A stretch of 64,000 bases of DNA from Ustulina deusta. Its lineage: Eukaryota > Ascomycota > Sordariomycetes > Xylariales > Xylariaceae. The number at the start of each line of letters is the position of its first letter. The stretch's first letter is position 1. Made by a program: the position numbers and the translations under genes. Below the pieces are notes generated by a model that saw only the letters and a list, made by a program, of their open reading frames with translations, had not been told where the DNA came from and searched no databases. Of the stretch, positions 1 through 11,198 are shown piece by piece. The stretch spans positions 992,001 to 1,056,000 of the forward strand of contig JAJNNX010000005.1 in NCBI GenBank assembly GCA_023159155.1. The letters are read 5' to 3'.

Positions 1-247
1 GTATCGGGCTAGTCAGAAATTGCGATTGGCCTATCGAAGAACTCGGTTAGCTGCTGGACAGACGCATCCAGGGACACCAAGGCGACGGCGCACCTTGCCA
101 GCCATCGTACATTTCCGTCTCAGGTACGAATTCTGTTGGGACGACTTTGCGATCGTCCAGCGACTTCGGCAGGTCGGCAGGGAGAGTCGGTGGCTTTTTG
201 GGCTCATGGTTCCCGAAGCCCCCGCCATCAGGATCCGCGAAATCCAT
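1..247 (-). CDS. Conserved hypothetical protein, 5' exons only (cut by left edge)
   Basis: Two exons read leftwards off the window. Exon 1 is 247..94, starting at an ATG (MDFADPDGGGFGNHEP). The intron 93..31 (63 bp) has a GTGCGC donor, a CTAAC branch point and a TAG acceptor. Exon 2 runs from 30 off the edge. Joining them gives the stretch YDGWQGQSQFLTSP, which reads like a conserved fungal motif and validates the splice, since neither exon alone encodes it. The visible N-terminus is hydrophilic, rich in Pro, Lys and Asp, with no signal peptide or membrane segment. I do not recognise a characterised family and assign no function. Further upstream exons cannot be excluded. The intron and the shared motif make a real gene likely. 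Confidence 0.6.
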
Positions 248-873
248 GTTTCGTCACCGGCCGCATGGAACGCTGTGCTGCTCAGGGGCGTGTCGGAACA
301 GAAGCGCACTCCGTCATGCTTCTTGTATCTTAGTGGAAAATAAGTCTCGGGGCGGCCGGCCAGTCGTGGAGCACAATTATCGATCGGGAAGTTTATTCAG
401 ACACTGATCAGGTCCAGGGTGCTTTGAAGGTTCGTGTGTAATAGGATGAAGGTACTTACATGATGCAGCCTGGAGAGAGGGGCCCTGCTGTAGGTGCATA
501 GTCGATTAAAGTGGGGTACTATTCTGGCCTGTGCATTCCAAACCCTATCTAAGTACCTGCCTGGCTAAACTTGAGGTTATCCAACACGCAAATACTAATT
601 CCATCTTCCAATCTTGTCACTGTACCTAAAGTAAGTAGGTAATTGATACCTCCACTATCTTACTTGCCTAGCAGTATCAGGAAAATACTCATCTGACAAC
701 GTAACGACCGTCTTTACCTGCCCACCTAGTACACTAGGAATACTATCATAATCGTTTCCACAGACGCCTTGTCATTTTTAGCATTTGCCTAATCGCCATA
801 AGCTACATTTGGTCCATTCCTATCTAGACTCAACCGCCAATAATTAGCTGACACGGGCTGTGTACAAGTGCTC
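248..873. other. Intergenic stretch, no gene seen
   Basis: Lies between the truncated left-edge gene and the 3' end of allantoicase, both on the minus strand, so it should hold the promoter of the former and the 3' UTR of the latter. It is AT-richer from about 540 on and contains scattered ACCTA/TAGGTA words. Short open frames here show no family resemblance. Confidence 0.5.
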
Positions 874-2056
874 CTAGACCGATCTCTTGGCCAGTACCCG
901 GAGCCGCTTTACACCTCCGTCAGGGATGATCGTGAGTTTCACATGAGTGAAAGGTTGGTCTTTCTTCGTGCAATCAAAAGCATGCTCCTGATCTGGCCCG
1001 CATTTGCTTGGTCCCAGCACCTCAGTCCACCCTAGACCATCGGCTCCTGGCTCTCCATCGTCCTTCCACTCAATCGCATCAAGTTTCGCGAACTGTGGGA
1101 AGTTCCCTCGGAAGAAGGCCGTGTCGATAATGAAGTTCTGGATGAGAGCAGGAGCTCCAAGGCGGATAATGGCCCAGTCAACATGCCCTCTAGTCCGCGA
1201 ACGAGCAGTTTCCCACCCGTCTCCCATATCCTTACCTCGGCCTGGGAGGATCAAATTGTCCTTAGTTCCAAAGTGTTGGTCGCTGCATGAAATAGCCACC
1301 GCACCATTCTGAGCTGCAGCTAGGTCAAATATCGCGTCTTTATCGGCAGGAAAGACAGGCACAGCATGTCCGAAGACTCGGAACCGTGCAATCCCACCGT
1401 CAGGATACATGTTAAGGCGCACATGAGTATACTGCTTGGTCGTAGGGTTGTCCAGCTTCCATCCGAATCGTTGGGAGGGGCCGCATTCTTGAATGCCCAG
1501 GATGGTCTCCCAGTCGCCCTTTTCTCCTTTCCATGAGAGGACTTGCTCATCATTTGAATTAAAGCAGCCCTCAACTGAGATGGCGGGTGCATGGTTACCC
1601 GAGAAGAACGCCGTGTCAACCTCAACACCTTCTACAGTCCCGGAAGCAACGCCGAGACGGATGACAACCCAGTCGAAAGGTGCCTGATTGTGTCTTCTTG
1701 TCTCCCAGCCATCGTACCAAGCACCAGTGTACACCATCTTACCAGGCTGCCTGATTGGAGCCGTCGGCGTCAGCAAATTGCTGGCTTCTGCAAACCACTC
1801 ATCTGAGAAGCCTAGGACTTTTCCACCCAAAGCGCCCGAGATGAGATCTGCAAAGGGCGAGTTAGCCTAGCACAGCGACAGGGGAAATTGCACCGATTAC
1901 TTGATCAGCTCCATCGACGCGCCCGATCATTTCCCGTACCCTCGTATGATTTGTTGCTGGCTTACCAATACAGCTGGATCGGAATGTCCTGTCAATGTCC
2001 TCCGAGGCGATCCTTGTCGCGCTGACAGGCTCAAGCTGATGCTTGATGTCCTGCAT
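874..2056 (-). CDS. alc-1: Allantoicase (allantoate amidinohydrolase)
   Basis: Hydrolyses allantoate to ureidoglycolate and urea (EC 3.5.3.4), a step in purine/ureide nitrogen catabolism. Two exons: 2056..1966 and 1847..874, with a 118-bp intron (GTAAGC donor, CTAAC branch, CAG acceptor). The joined product is 354 aa, the usual fungal length. The two repeated allantoicase domains are evident: residues about 30-185 (DLISGALGGKV, then YDGWETRRH and VVIRLG) and about 200-350 (GDGWETARSR, then WAIIRLG). Exon 2 alone opens at a TTG, but the splice restores the conserved DLISGALGGKV junction, so the ATG at 2056 is preferred. A GATA-type site (CGATAA, 2185-2190) lies upstream, in keeping with nitrogen-catabolite control known for the family. 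No breaks are seen. Confidence 0.93.
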
Positions 2057-2775
2057 GATTCACAGTAGCCGCAAAAATCCGTATTGTCAATGGTTGTTGT
2101 ACAAGGATAAGTATTAAAGAAACACTTGAATCGCTGAAGTAAACTGGTGGGGTCATCGGAACCTGATCGGAAGACCGCTTTGGCCGATAAGTTGCCGTGT
2201 CCGATCGCCATGTTGATTTAATATTTTACTATAAAGTCGCAAAACTGGATTTATTTGCAGCCAGGATGCATGGTATTCACAATATGCTAGGAGAACACAA
2301 TACCCTAAGAAGGTTATCTTTCAAGATCATGGTCTACCTTACATACACTACCTCGGTGCCTATACGGAATCTACATGGATAACTTCAGGGGCACCCTCGT
2401 TGTGCTAAATATACTACCTACCGAAGGATAGCTCCGGGTACCACCATCCCTGGCCAACCCCGCATGCCCGCTTATTATTGCTGCCTTGTGATAAGCCATT
2501 CGATCAATTACGTGATTTCTGATTGGCAGAAGCTAGGAGCTATCTGGTGGCTAGCGACTCTCCTTCAAGACACAGGCGACGTTCGTCATCGAGGGTTAGA
2601 ATTAGCTGAGCATGAGAAACCATCATCCCTCGAAGCTTTATTTTTCAAAATTCCGTCCAGCCTGCACTTTATATACTCTGCATTGATCGGATATTCTTTC
2701 TCGCCCTACCGCCGCGCATAGGAGCTATCTACCTTACCTTCGAGACTCTCCTCCCTTGCTTTCCCGTCGTTCACA
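2057..2775. promoter_or_regulatory. Divergent promoter region, allantoicase / cytochrome b561
   Basis: A 719-bp region between two divergent genes. On the allantoicase side there is a CGATAA at 2185-2190 that fits the HGATAR consensus of NIT2/AreA nitrogen regulators, and another GATA core at 2106-2109. The role of these sites is inferred from the purine-catabolic function of the gene and is untested. The b561 side has a pyrimidine-rich leader ending at the ATG at 2776. Confidence 0.4.
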
Positions 2776-3757
2776 ATGGCTTCGGCAACGGGAATACCCC
2801 AACAGACCCCGATCGATCCGGACACGGACGGACAAGTCGGCGACACAGAACCGCTGCTGGGGCGACCAGGCGACGTATCTCAGAGGGACGAGGCGCCCAT
2901 CATCAAAAATCTCGTTCTTGGTATGTTTCCAGCCTTTAATTACACTGCGTCGGTCTCTAGATACGGACTTTGTTTTTCATTCTATAGAGTCTCTGCAATT
3001 TGATTATAGTGTTCTACCCCACACGCTCCTTAACCAGCTGTCCACTGCCACCTTATCCCCAATCAACCGGACCTTAATATACGTGTTTGACAACACGTCT
3101 TATTCAATTTCAATCTCATAGTCACCCTCTTCCGCCATGGCAAAGCTCATACAGTCTTCAGGCACCGGTGTTCTGGCCGAGGGCGCCGCCCTCTTGCTCG
3201 TCGCCTCCGTCTGGGCGTCTGTGTTTCTAAATCCAGTTATTTTGTTCTCGGTGCATCCCCTCGCCCAATCTCTGGGAGTACTGATACTCCTGCAATCGAT
3301 CCTAATCCTGCAACCGACGCACACGGGCACCCAGAAGCAGGTCGGACAAAAGATCCACGCAGGACTGAATCTCCTAGCATTTGCCACCTTCGTGGTCGGC
3401 GTCGTGGTCATCGAATACAATAAAATCCGGTCCAACGGTGCACACTTCCATTCCGTACATGGCTATCTTGGAGTCATTGCATCGATCTGGATGCTCGTCC
3501 AGTATTTTGTTGGCTTCACCATGTTCGGCGTCCCTGCTTTGTACGGCGGCGAGGCGAATGCCAAAAAGATCTGGAAGTACCACCGCAGCAGCGGCTACGT
3601 GCTTCTATTACTCATGATGGCAACCGTTACGAGCTCAGTAAAGACCGACTACAACCAGAACGTTCTTGGCCTCAAGCTCTGGGCAATGATTGTCATATTC
3701 GTTCTAATGATCGTCGGCGTATACCCTCGCATCAAGAAGCAGAAGCTTGGTTTCTAG
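2776..3757 (+). CDS. Cytochrome b561-domain membrane protein
   Basis: Two exons, 2776..2920 and 3162..3757, giving 246 aa. The intron (241 bp, GTATGT..CAG) is longer than its neighbours, but it is the choice that restores the frame and the family-like junction NLVLG-TGVLAEG. An ATG at 3137 (MAKLIQ) is in frame with exon 2 but lies inside the intron and is rejected as the start. After a cytosolic Pro/Asp-rich tail (about 1-48) come about six hydrophobic helices. Four histidines suited to bind two haems b are at 80, 114, 148 and 189 (SVHPL, KIHAGLN, SVHGYLG, YHRSSGY). No DOMON domain is present, so this is the stand-alone fungal b561 type, a presumed transmembrane electron carrier. The physiological electron donor and acceptor are unknown. 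Confidence 0.85.
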
Positions 3758-4905
3758 AGAGTTGTTGACGCCCCTGCAAAGGATGGAGCGAAGAAGGGAA
3801 TGAGGAAGGCAAGAAAAGTAGGACAAGACGTATCCAGATAAGCGGTTAACAAACCGCAGAGCAGAAAAAATCATGGCATGGGTTCATTTCTCTTCAGGTC
3901 CCTGCGCGTGCATTCACACGTGCTTGGAATACAATTGTTCATGTGGTAACTTGATTTCAGCGGCAGGCGCCCGGTAGTAATGAGTCTTGTAGGGCTGGGC
4001 AGTTTAGCTAGATTGAGATTCAAAAAAGCGTCATTTTTTTTTGCAAAGACTTTTATCTGGCAACAGGTGGGCATACCTTGATCCTCGTACAAAGAGAAAG
4101 ATCGTTTTAACTTCCATCTCTTCGCGTTACGAAAGATGACTATCGTCTTAACTCGGATGATATTGCAGGAGAGATAGAGCATTGGCGGAAAAAGGGACTA
4201 GGTAGTGGAAATGGACTCCCTTGTGGTCTGTTGACATGGAATCTCTGCCACGAGAAGAAGCAACATATGTCTAAACAACACTAAGTAACTGGTCGTTAAA
4301 CTCAGCATTCTGCTGAGAATAACTAAGCGGGCTTAAAAGTGACCTAGATGCAATCAACAACTTGTTGTGTCAACAGGTGGTAATAATGAAACTATAATTA
4401 GCTGGTCTAGGTTAGACCAGGCTATGTCTGGTTAGCGCCCGCACGGATAGACCTGTCGCTGATGCCTATTCGACACGGTTACAATATGGGGGGCTGGGAC
4501 CTGGGAGGGGCGGTGGTTGTTTCTGTTTGACGCATTGAGCCGCGATGCTGAACCTGACTCTAACCTGAACATCTCGAAATCAATCTCCAGCAATATATGC
4601 AATTAATCCGGCTGTTTATCCAAGCGGACACAATCTGACGCTTGCAGCTTGTCTAGCCTACGAAGCTCTTTATTGTTGCATAACTAACTAGGTACATTGA
4701 GGTACCCGACCCAACGTGAAGGTCCCTCTAGGATATCAGTAGTCCCAGGTAGTACTTCTGTCCGGCATGGTCCGTCTTCACTGGTACTGAGCTCCCCAGT
4801 AACATACCGAAGCCGCCACGACGACCAAGGCAGTATCAACACAACACACCGACCACGGCCGCACTCAATTACATCAATTTATCCTCGTCGCCGTTATTAA
4901 CCAGC
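3758..4905. other. Intergenic, includes a short hairpin
   Basis: A 1.15 kb gap between the b561 gene and the M13 peptidase gene, both plus strand. It contains an inverted repeat with 8-bp arms CTGGTCTA (4402-4409) and TAGACCAG (4413-4420) around a 3-base loop. The last 200 bp before 4906 are probably promoter and leader of the peptidase gene. No coding exon was found. Confidence 0.45.
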
Positions 4906-7900
4906 ATGGCTGGCCAACCACCGCCGGGCCGAGCGGCAGACGGCCGGGAGAATGAGAGGACTCCTCTCCTGCGTCAGGCAAATAAACCCCAGGCTGACGC
5001 CGCTGTTGAGACCGAAGGAGACGGCGCCACATATGTAGCCGAAGATGAAAGCTTAGGTCAACTCACCGCAGAGGTCAGATCTTTGCGTCGTCGGCGCTGG
5101 ATCTCACTGATTGCTAGTGTTTTCCTCATCATCGTCTTCGTTGTGATCCTAATCCTAAGTGGAGGTACGTGCTTGAGCATCTTCATAGTATGGCTACCCG
5201 CCCCAAGGCAGAGCTTCACGGTGTTGTCAAGTATCTACTTCGATATCCCTGCCTCGCCCCCTTTATTTCTCTCCTTGTGTTTCGTAGCTTCTGATACTCT
5301 TAACCACCAAACTCGATCCTCGGTTGGGTGACTCAATTCTACAACAATTCTCTACAAACAGGCATTCGCGACATCACTAAGACGAATGCCACATGTTCCT
5401 CACCAACCTCGTCCTCGACACCTATAATTCAGGATCTATTATCTTCATTGTCATCTATATCAAGAATCCTGGGTTCCCAATGCTCGTCTTGTTTTTCCTA
5501 AAGGTGCTCTGCTAAATAAACGTACTATAGTGCTATCACGCGGTCGGAAGAAGTCCCCAAAGATGGATACGTCCATTTGTACGACACCGACATGCATCCA
5601 TGCTGCATCCGAAATACTGTGTAAGTCTCTAGGATGAGTTCTTCGTCCCTTAAAAGATGTAAGCTCATAGTTGACCAGACAACCTTTCCCCTGACTATAA
5701 GAATCTTGATCCCTGTACTCAATTTGATACTCTCGTCTGCGATGGCTTTAAAGCGCGCTACGACATTCCGGAAGATCGATCATCCTATTCAACGGCTTCG
5801 ATCATGTCTGAGAACGGTCGAACTACTCTCAGACATATTCTAGAATCCCCGTACCCAGGTGACTCTAAGGTGTGTAGAACCACTTCCCATTGCCAGCATT
5901 TCAAATTCTATGACATTCATCTTCACAAAAACCCCTTCAACACCGTGTGGGATAGGTTAGGTATGAACCGAGTCTGCTTATGAATATATATAAAGTATAA
6001 GAGGATATTTCAATTGGGATAATAACCTCAACAACAAATTGTTGGGGCCGAAGAAATGGGACAATCCGAGGGCATAAACTTACTCATCTCACATAATGCC
6101 AAGTTGATGTTGGGCTATAAAACCTCATATTTCAACTGCGAAGGCCATGTTAGCCGATTCAGCATTTTCCGCGACGCTTGGCGAATAACAACAGCTTGTC
6201 ACATGGTTTTAGAAGCTATCTGAGTTGCTAATTTAAGTTTAGCACTCTTCATTCTCGCCTATGAATCTTCAAAAGCTCGCTGCATCAACCGATGAAGAAA
6301 ACTTCCTTACAATGCAAGAATCTTACAACGCCTGCATGAATGAGGCAACACTTAAGGCAATCGGCGTTGGCCCTCTGACCGAGCTTATCAGCAAAGTCGC
6401 TCAGTCCTTCCCGGTAAGCGACGAGACCTATGACACAGAGGATATTCTACAACCGGAAGATTACGCGAAGCTTAGCGACACGATTTTGCTGCTCGAACAA
6501 CTGCAAGTCACATCGTTTGAAGCACTGTACACTGGTGCCGATGATAAGAATCCCGTACGTTCCCGACTCTCCGACTTAATTCTTTGTTTCTCATCTTCGT
6601 AGGACGTCGTGATTATTCAGGCTATGCCGGCAGGATATAATCTCCCATCACCCGAATATTACGGGGATAATGATACTGTGAAGCAGTATCAAGCCATGCT
6701 AGAACAAGTTTTTTCTTCTCTACTTCCGACCGCCGCTTCCAGGAAGTCTGCAGCCAAACTCGCACAATCAGTGGTTGAACTTGAGAAGAAAATTGCAGCT
6801 CTAACGCCACCGCCAGAGGATAGGCAGGATGTCACAGTAAGTAGTATTTCTAAAGGTCAAAATATATGCCATTATATTTAACCAATGACAATAGAAATAT
6901 TACAATATAGTCGACGTTGCCGAGGTCGGGAAAATCGGGCCAGCACTCGGATTGGATAAGGTAGTGAGAGGGCTAGCAGGTGCGGGCTACACGCCGGATA
7001 CGATGCTGTTGGCCTTTCCCGACTTCTTAGGGAATGTTTCTCAGATCGTCACCAAAACTCCGAAATCCACGATACAGACCTTCTTGATCTGGAATTTGAT
7101 AGTCTCTTATTCATCCTACGTCGAAGCCGCTGAAGTAGAGCCTATCACTCGCTTCAGTAACATCCTTTCGGGCCGAGTAAGTTTATGATAGTGCCAACGG
7201 AAATCTACGCTTCCTACTTACTATCACTAGGAACCTGAGACCAAGTCAGAACGATGGAAGACGTGCTTGAGCTATGTAGATGGGACGATCGGTTGGATCC
7301 TAAGCCGTTTCTATATTGAAGCTACCTTTTCGAAGGCTGCGAAGAACTACGGTGATCAGATCATCTTAGACATAAAGCAACAGTTCACCACCAGGTTGGG
7401 CGATCTTGATTGGATGGATGACTCAGTCAAGAAACTCGCCACAAACAAAGTCCACAACATCGACCAGAAAATCGGATATCCCACCAAATCTCCGAATATC
7501 ATGGATCCCAACGCATTGCGGGACTATTACAAGGGCCTAGAGATCACAGACTCCTTCTTTAACAATTCACTCTCCAGCAATAAATTCTCAGCAAACCAGA
7601 CATGGTCCGCTCTTGGCAAGCCAGTAGACAGAGGCGAATGGGGAATGCAGGCAGACATTGTCAATGCCGTAAGTAATTCTTGGGGCTGTTTATGACTATG
7701 GTTTTGGCCACTTTAAGAGTATCAGGGCTCCTGCTTGACCTAGATTCATGTTATACTAAGCTTCCTACACTTCCGAACACTTGAATCAGGCTCAGAATAG
7801 CGATAGCTGACTCCCATTATTACAGTACTACAATCCCGCGGGTAATGAGATTGTAAGTGGTTTACGAATTTCGAGCGTACATGAAGGTTTGGGTCAGAAG

Positions 7901-8659
7901 TTACTAACTTGGTTTCGAAGGTTTTCCCAGCTGGTATTATGCAATTTCCCGTCTTCTCGGTGGATTTGCCAGGCTACGTTTCATATGGAGCTTTTGCGTC
8001 AGTCGCTGGGCACGAACTGTCTCATGCTTTTGATAACTCAGGCCGTCATTACGATGAGAATGGCAGTGAGTGATACTTCATCCCCCTTTTGGCAGTCCAA
8101 TCCCTTCCAATTGCGACCACCCTCAACTGTCTAGATATTAGATTTTCCAGCAACCCTATGTGACTCTAGAGCCCGATCATTTCACGCAGGGATCCAGATA
8201 CTAACAGAAACCGCCACAGACTACACTGATTGGTGGACAGACCACACAGTCGCGGAATTTGATAAACGTGCCAACTGCTTCGTTAATCAGTACAATAATT
8301 TCACCATCGAGGGCAACAACGGCCAACCGCTACACGTCAACGGCAGGTTAACGCTGGGCGAGAACATTGCCGACGCTGGCGGTGTCTCGGCGGCCTTCGC
8401 GGCATGGGAGAAGCGCCGGGCGGCCAGCCCAGACCAGAGTCTACCTGGACTCGACCACTTCACACACGAACAGCTCTTTTTTGTCTTCTATGCCAATTGG
8501 TGGTGCGGCAAGATCCGCAAGGAGCAAGCCATCAACTATATCTACGTCGACCCGCACTCTCCCGCATTTGCGCGTATACTTGGAACCACTTCGAATTCTC
8601 GAGCCTTCAGGGAGAGTTTCAATTGTCCGGCCAAGGAACCGACTTGTGAGCTTTGGTGA
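4906..8659 (+). CDS. M13 (neprilysin/endothelin-converting-enzyme-like) zinc metallopeptidase
   Basis: Ten exons: 4906..5164, 5531..5620, 5679..5869, 6243..6554, 6603..6836, 6895..7176, 7231..7668, 7826..7852, 7921..8065, 8220..8659; 805 aa, as usual for family M13. It is a type II membrane protein: cytosolic tail 1-64, an RRRRW stop, then a TM helix at about 65-84. The ectodomain has the zinc motif HELSH (H642, E643, H646), the third ligand in GENIAD (E707), the upstream substrate motif NAYYNP, and the C-terminal Cys-containing ending CELW. Splices restore conserved stretches absent from any single frame, such as HAASEIL-YNLSPDYKNLDPC and DVT-KYYN. Exon 8 is only 27 nt. Introns 1 and 3 are unusually long (366 and 373 bp). 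Extracellular or vacuolar peptide hydrolysis is inferred. Confidence 0.93.
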
Positions 8660-9331
8660 GCATGATGTTAATCATTCAGGTTTTGAGGCTCTTAGATAGG
8701 AGGCCTTCCTTTTGCAATTGTACGATTAAGAAAAGTGGCATATGTCATTCTTTTGTTGTTTAATTACTATTATTTTCACTCCCGGGACACGTCTCTACCA
8801 TGTGCCACATGCGTCGAGCTTCACATCCACTACTTATGTCTGCGACATGGTACTAGTGTAAAATAATGATATGCAAGCTACGGGGTATAGTATATAAGAC
8901 TGCCCCTCACCGACTCTTTTTTTCTTCTTCTAAATGTTGGGAACATGGTGGAAGAAGCAGGCATCGTTACTCTAGCTTAGTTGCCCTCGGCTACATAGGC
9001 CGACGAACACATGTGACTATCCTCGGCGCGTGATGTTCAGAGCTGCCTCTACTATTATAACGAATGTAAAAACTAACAATAGAACTTGCGATATGTCATC
9101 TAGAAGGGAATCGTTTGAACAGCTAACTAAACCCATTATCGGTCTGGGGGGGTCTCGATATGAACTCTTCATTTACACTTGCGATGTCTGTCAGGGATGT
9201 GAAGGATGCCAGGACGGTAGTGAGATGGTAAGTTGTGATAGAGCACACTAGATAGTGTGCTTGCTGTTAGTAATATAACATCCATGTGTAAACATACATC
9301 TCATTTTTCCTAGGGCGACGAAGTCGATGGC
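8660..9331. other. Convergent 3' intergenic region
   Basis: Lies between the 3' ends of the M13 peptidase (+) and the arylsulfotransferase-like gene (-). Probably the 3' UTRs of both. A Cys-containing open frame at 9030-9251 has no recognisable homology and is not called a gene. Confidence 0.45.
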
Positions 9332-11198
9332 CTATTTAGGTCGTCCATACTCTCTCACTTCTTCGCCAACCGCGAGTTGGGTTATCGCCGTCATACCCAA
9401 GACCTGGCCGCCTTCGTCAAGAGCCGCAGCACGTATAAAAGGCTGATCAGGTTTCAAGGAAATCTCGGTTTCAAAACCCGCCCGCGGCACCACAATGGCA
9501 GACTCCGTGACACTGTCGTGAGATTTACCTACTAGCTTCACCAAGTCGAGGGTTAGCACACCCAACTGGAGTTGCCCTTCTCTGTCTTCCGTGTTGTCCG
9601 ACGTATCACTCACCACCTGCCATTTGGCGACCTCGGTCGCCCCGTTCCAGCTAACGTAGACTTTGAACTGACCGTCCTTCTCAGCCCTGAGCGCCGCGAT
9701 TTGGGGGTCCCAGGTCGGATACGCCTTCCAATTCATCTTGAAGGCTCGGTAATTCACGGGATAACCCTTGTCCGGGCGCCACAGATCGAACTGAACATCG
9801 AGGACGCACTCCCCCGAAGGTAAGCTATAAAAATTGAAGTGTTAGATGGAAATTCTTACATGTGTAAGTAAAACTTGCTAAGATGGGGGAATAAGGGATT
9901 CGAAAATGCCTACTGCTCTGTGAATGTCGGATTCGCACCCCAGCCTAGGAACACATTGCCGCTTCGCATGGTCTGGTAGCTGCCCTCGAATCCGCTTACC
10001 AAACTCTCTGGGTGATAGAACTCTGATACGAGGCGCGCGGTATACTTCTCATAATCAAGCTCTATGTGTTTGCCGCGTGAGCAGTTTGACATGCACCCAA
10101 TTGTGCTTGAAACGTTGTGGTTGTCAAACATGGTAAGCTGTGTGCGGGCAGCATTGCTGAACCGTGCGTGATGCTGCCAGGCGAAGTCTGTTGCCTTGCC
10201 TGCTGATAGATCGACGAAATCATTGTTCTTGCCGCCGAGGGTCCAGTCGATATGGCCACTTTCCCTGTCTACGAATATAATGCTGTGAGTATGTCGAGCA
10301 GAGATCAAGAAATTTCCGTCTAAAGTCTTCATTCAGACCACGTGAGTCAACGACCTGGACGATGCAACATGGGGAAGGGATATGGTACACTCACTCTTTC
10401 AATGCTGTTCATGTGGATATAATCATAGGCCCCTGGGCCATGTTTGTATTCTATGTACGATTCCGATATTTCGTAGTGATCGGAGCCTCGCCACATCCAG
10501 AGTAACTCGCCAGTCTCTATGTCGATCTCCTGAATTATGTTGTCTAAGACTTTCCCGTCTTCTGGGCCTCCTACCGCCGTTAGGTTAAAGGGGATAATTT
10601 CTTTTAGGATTATCACAGCAGAGTTACCTGCCGTGAGCTGACACTCATGCATTCCCATGGATGCATGCACCGGACCATACGATGAGATATTGTATGCCAG
10701 TGTATACGTAGAGTCATATAGTAGACAATTCGTTGATGGACTCCCTCCAACCCTACCCTGTTCAATGAAGACAAGATAGTCGCTGCCTTTGAATTGGCCA
10801 ATGTGTGCATTGTGGACGACAGACCAGCGAGGCTCGCTGTAAACCAGACTGAGGTCGTCGGCTCGGTATATAATTGGCCCAGCACTGCCGCCATCGCTAG
10901 GGCTGCCAAGGGTAAGGAAGATGTGGGACGCGTTCTCGGTTTTTGTTGGGTCCCAATAGTTGACGAGTAAAAGAGGAGAAGCGATGTCTGTCGAGTGGTA
11001 ATATTGGTGAGGGTCAGGACCGTATTTTCGACCGTTATAACCCTCTGAATCAAAAACTATGTTTGCATCAGCTGTCGCCCGCTGTACCATGACGCCAGCA
11101 ATGGCAATGGCAATGGCCAAGATAAGACCCTGCATCATGTAACGATGAAGATACTGTCTAGGTTCTGGTAACGGCTGCGTCGAGAGATCAGAGATCAT
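9332..11198 (-). CDS. Arylsulfotransferase (ASST)-family secreted/membrane protein
   Basis: Three exons: 11198..10395, 10326..9914 and 9824..9332; 569 aa. Introns are 68 bp (GTGAGT..AAG) and 89 bp (GTAGGC..TAG). The frame and junctions HMNSIER-TLDGNFLISARH and PTFTE-H-LPSGECVLDVQF agree with the fungal Arylsulfotran_2 family. The N-terminus has a hydrophobic segment after MMQGLILAIAIAIAGV, either a signal peptide (if Met21 starts) or a signal anchor. Repeated blade-like motifs (HNAHIGQF, GMHECQLT, ISARHTHSI, WTLGG, WQHHARF) suggest the beta-propeller known for ASST proteins. Family knowledge says PAPS-independent sulfate transfer for bacterial members; the substrate and even the activity of fungal members are largely unknown. 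Potential N-glycosylation sites (NAS, NIS, NLT) are present. Confidence 0.85.

Noticed and set aside
3137..3161. ATG at 3137 (MAKLIQSS) as start of the b561 protein
   Set aside because: It is in frame with exon 2, but the splice 2920/3162 joins the acidic N-tail exon in phase and gives the family-like NLVLG-TGVLAEG junction; the ATG falls inside the intron.
5362..5512. Possible extra exon in M13 intron 1
   Set aside because: It needs weak donors (GTTCCT or GTTCCC) to stay in frame and ends in a stop; direct joining of 5164 to 5531 keeps phase and is simpler.
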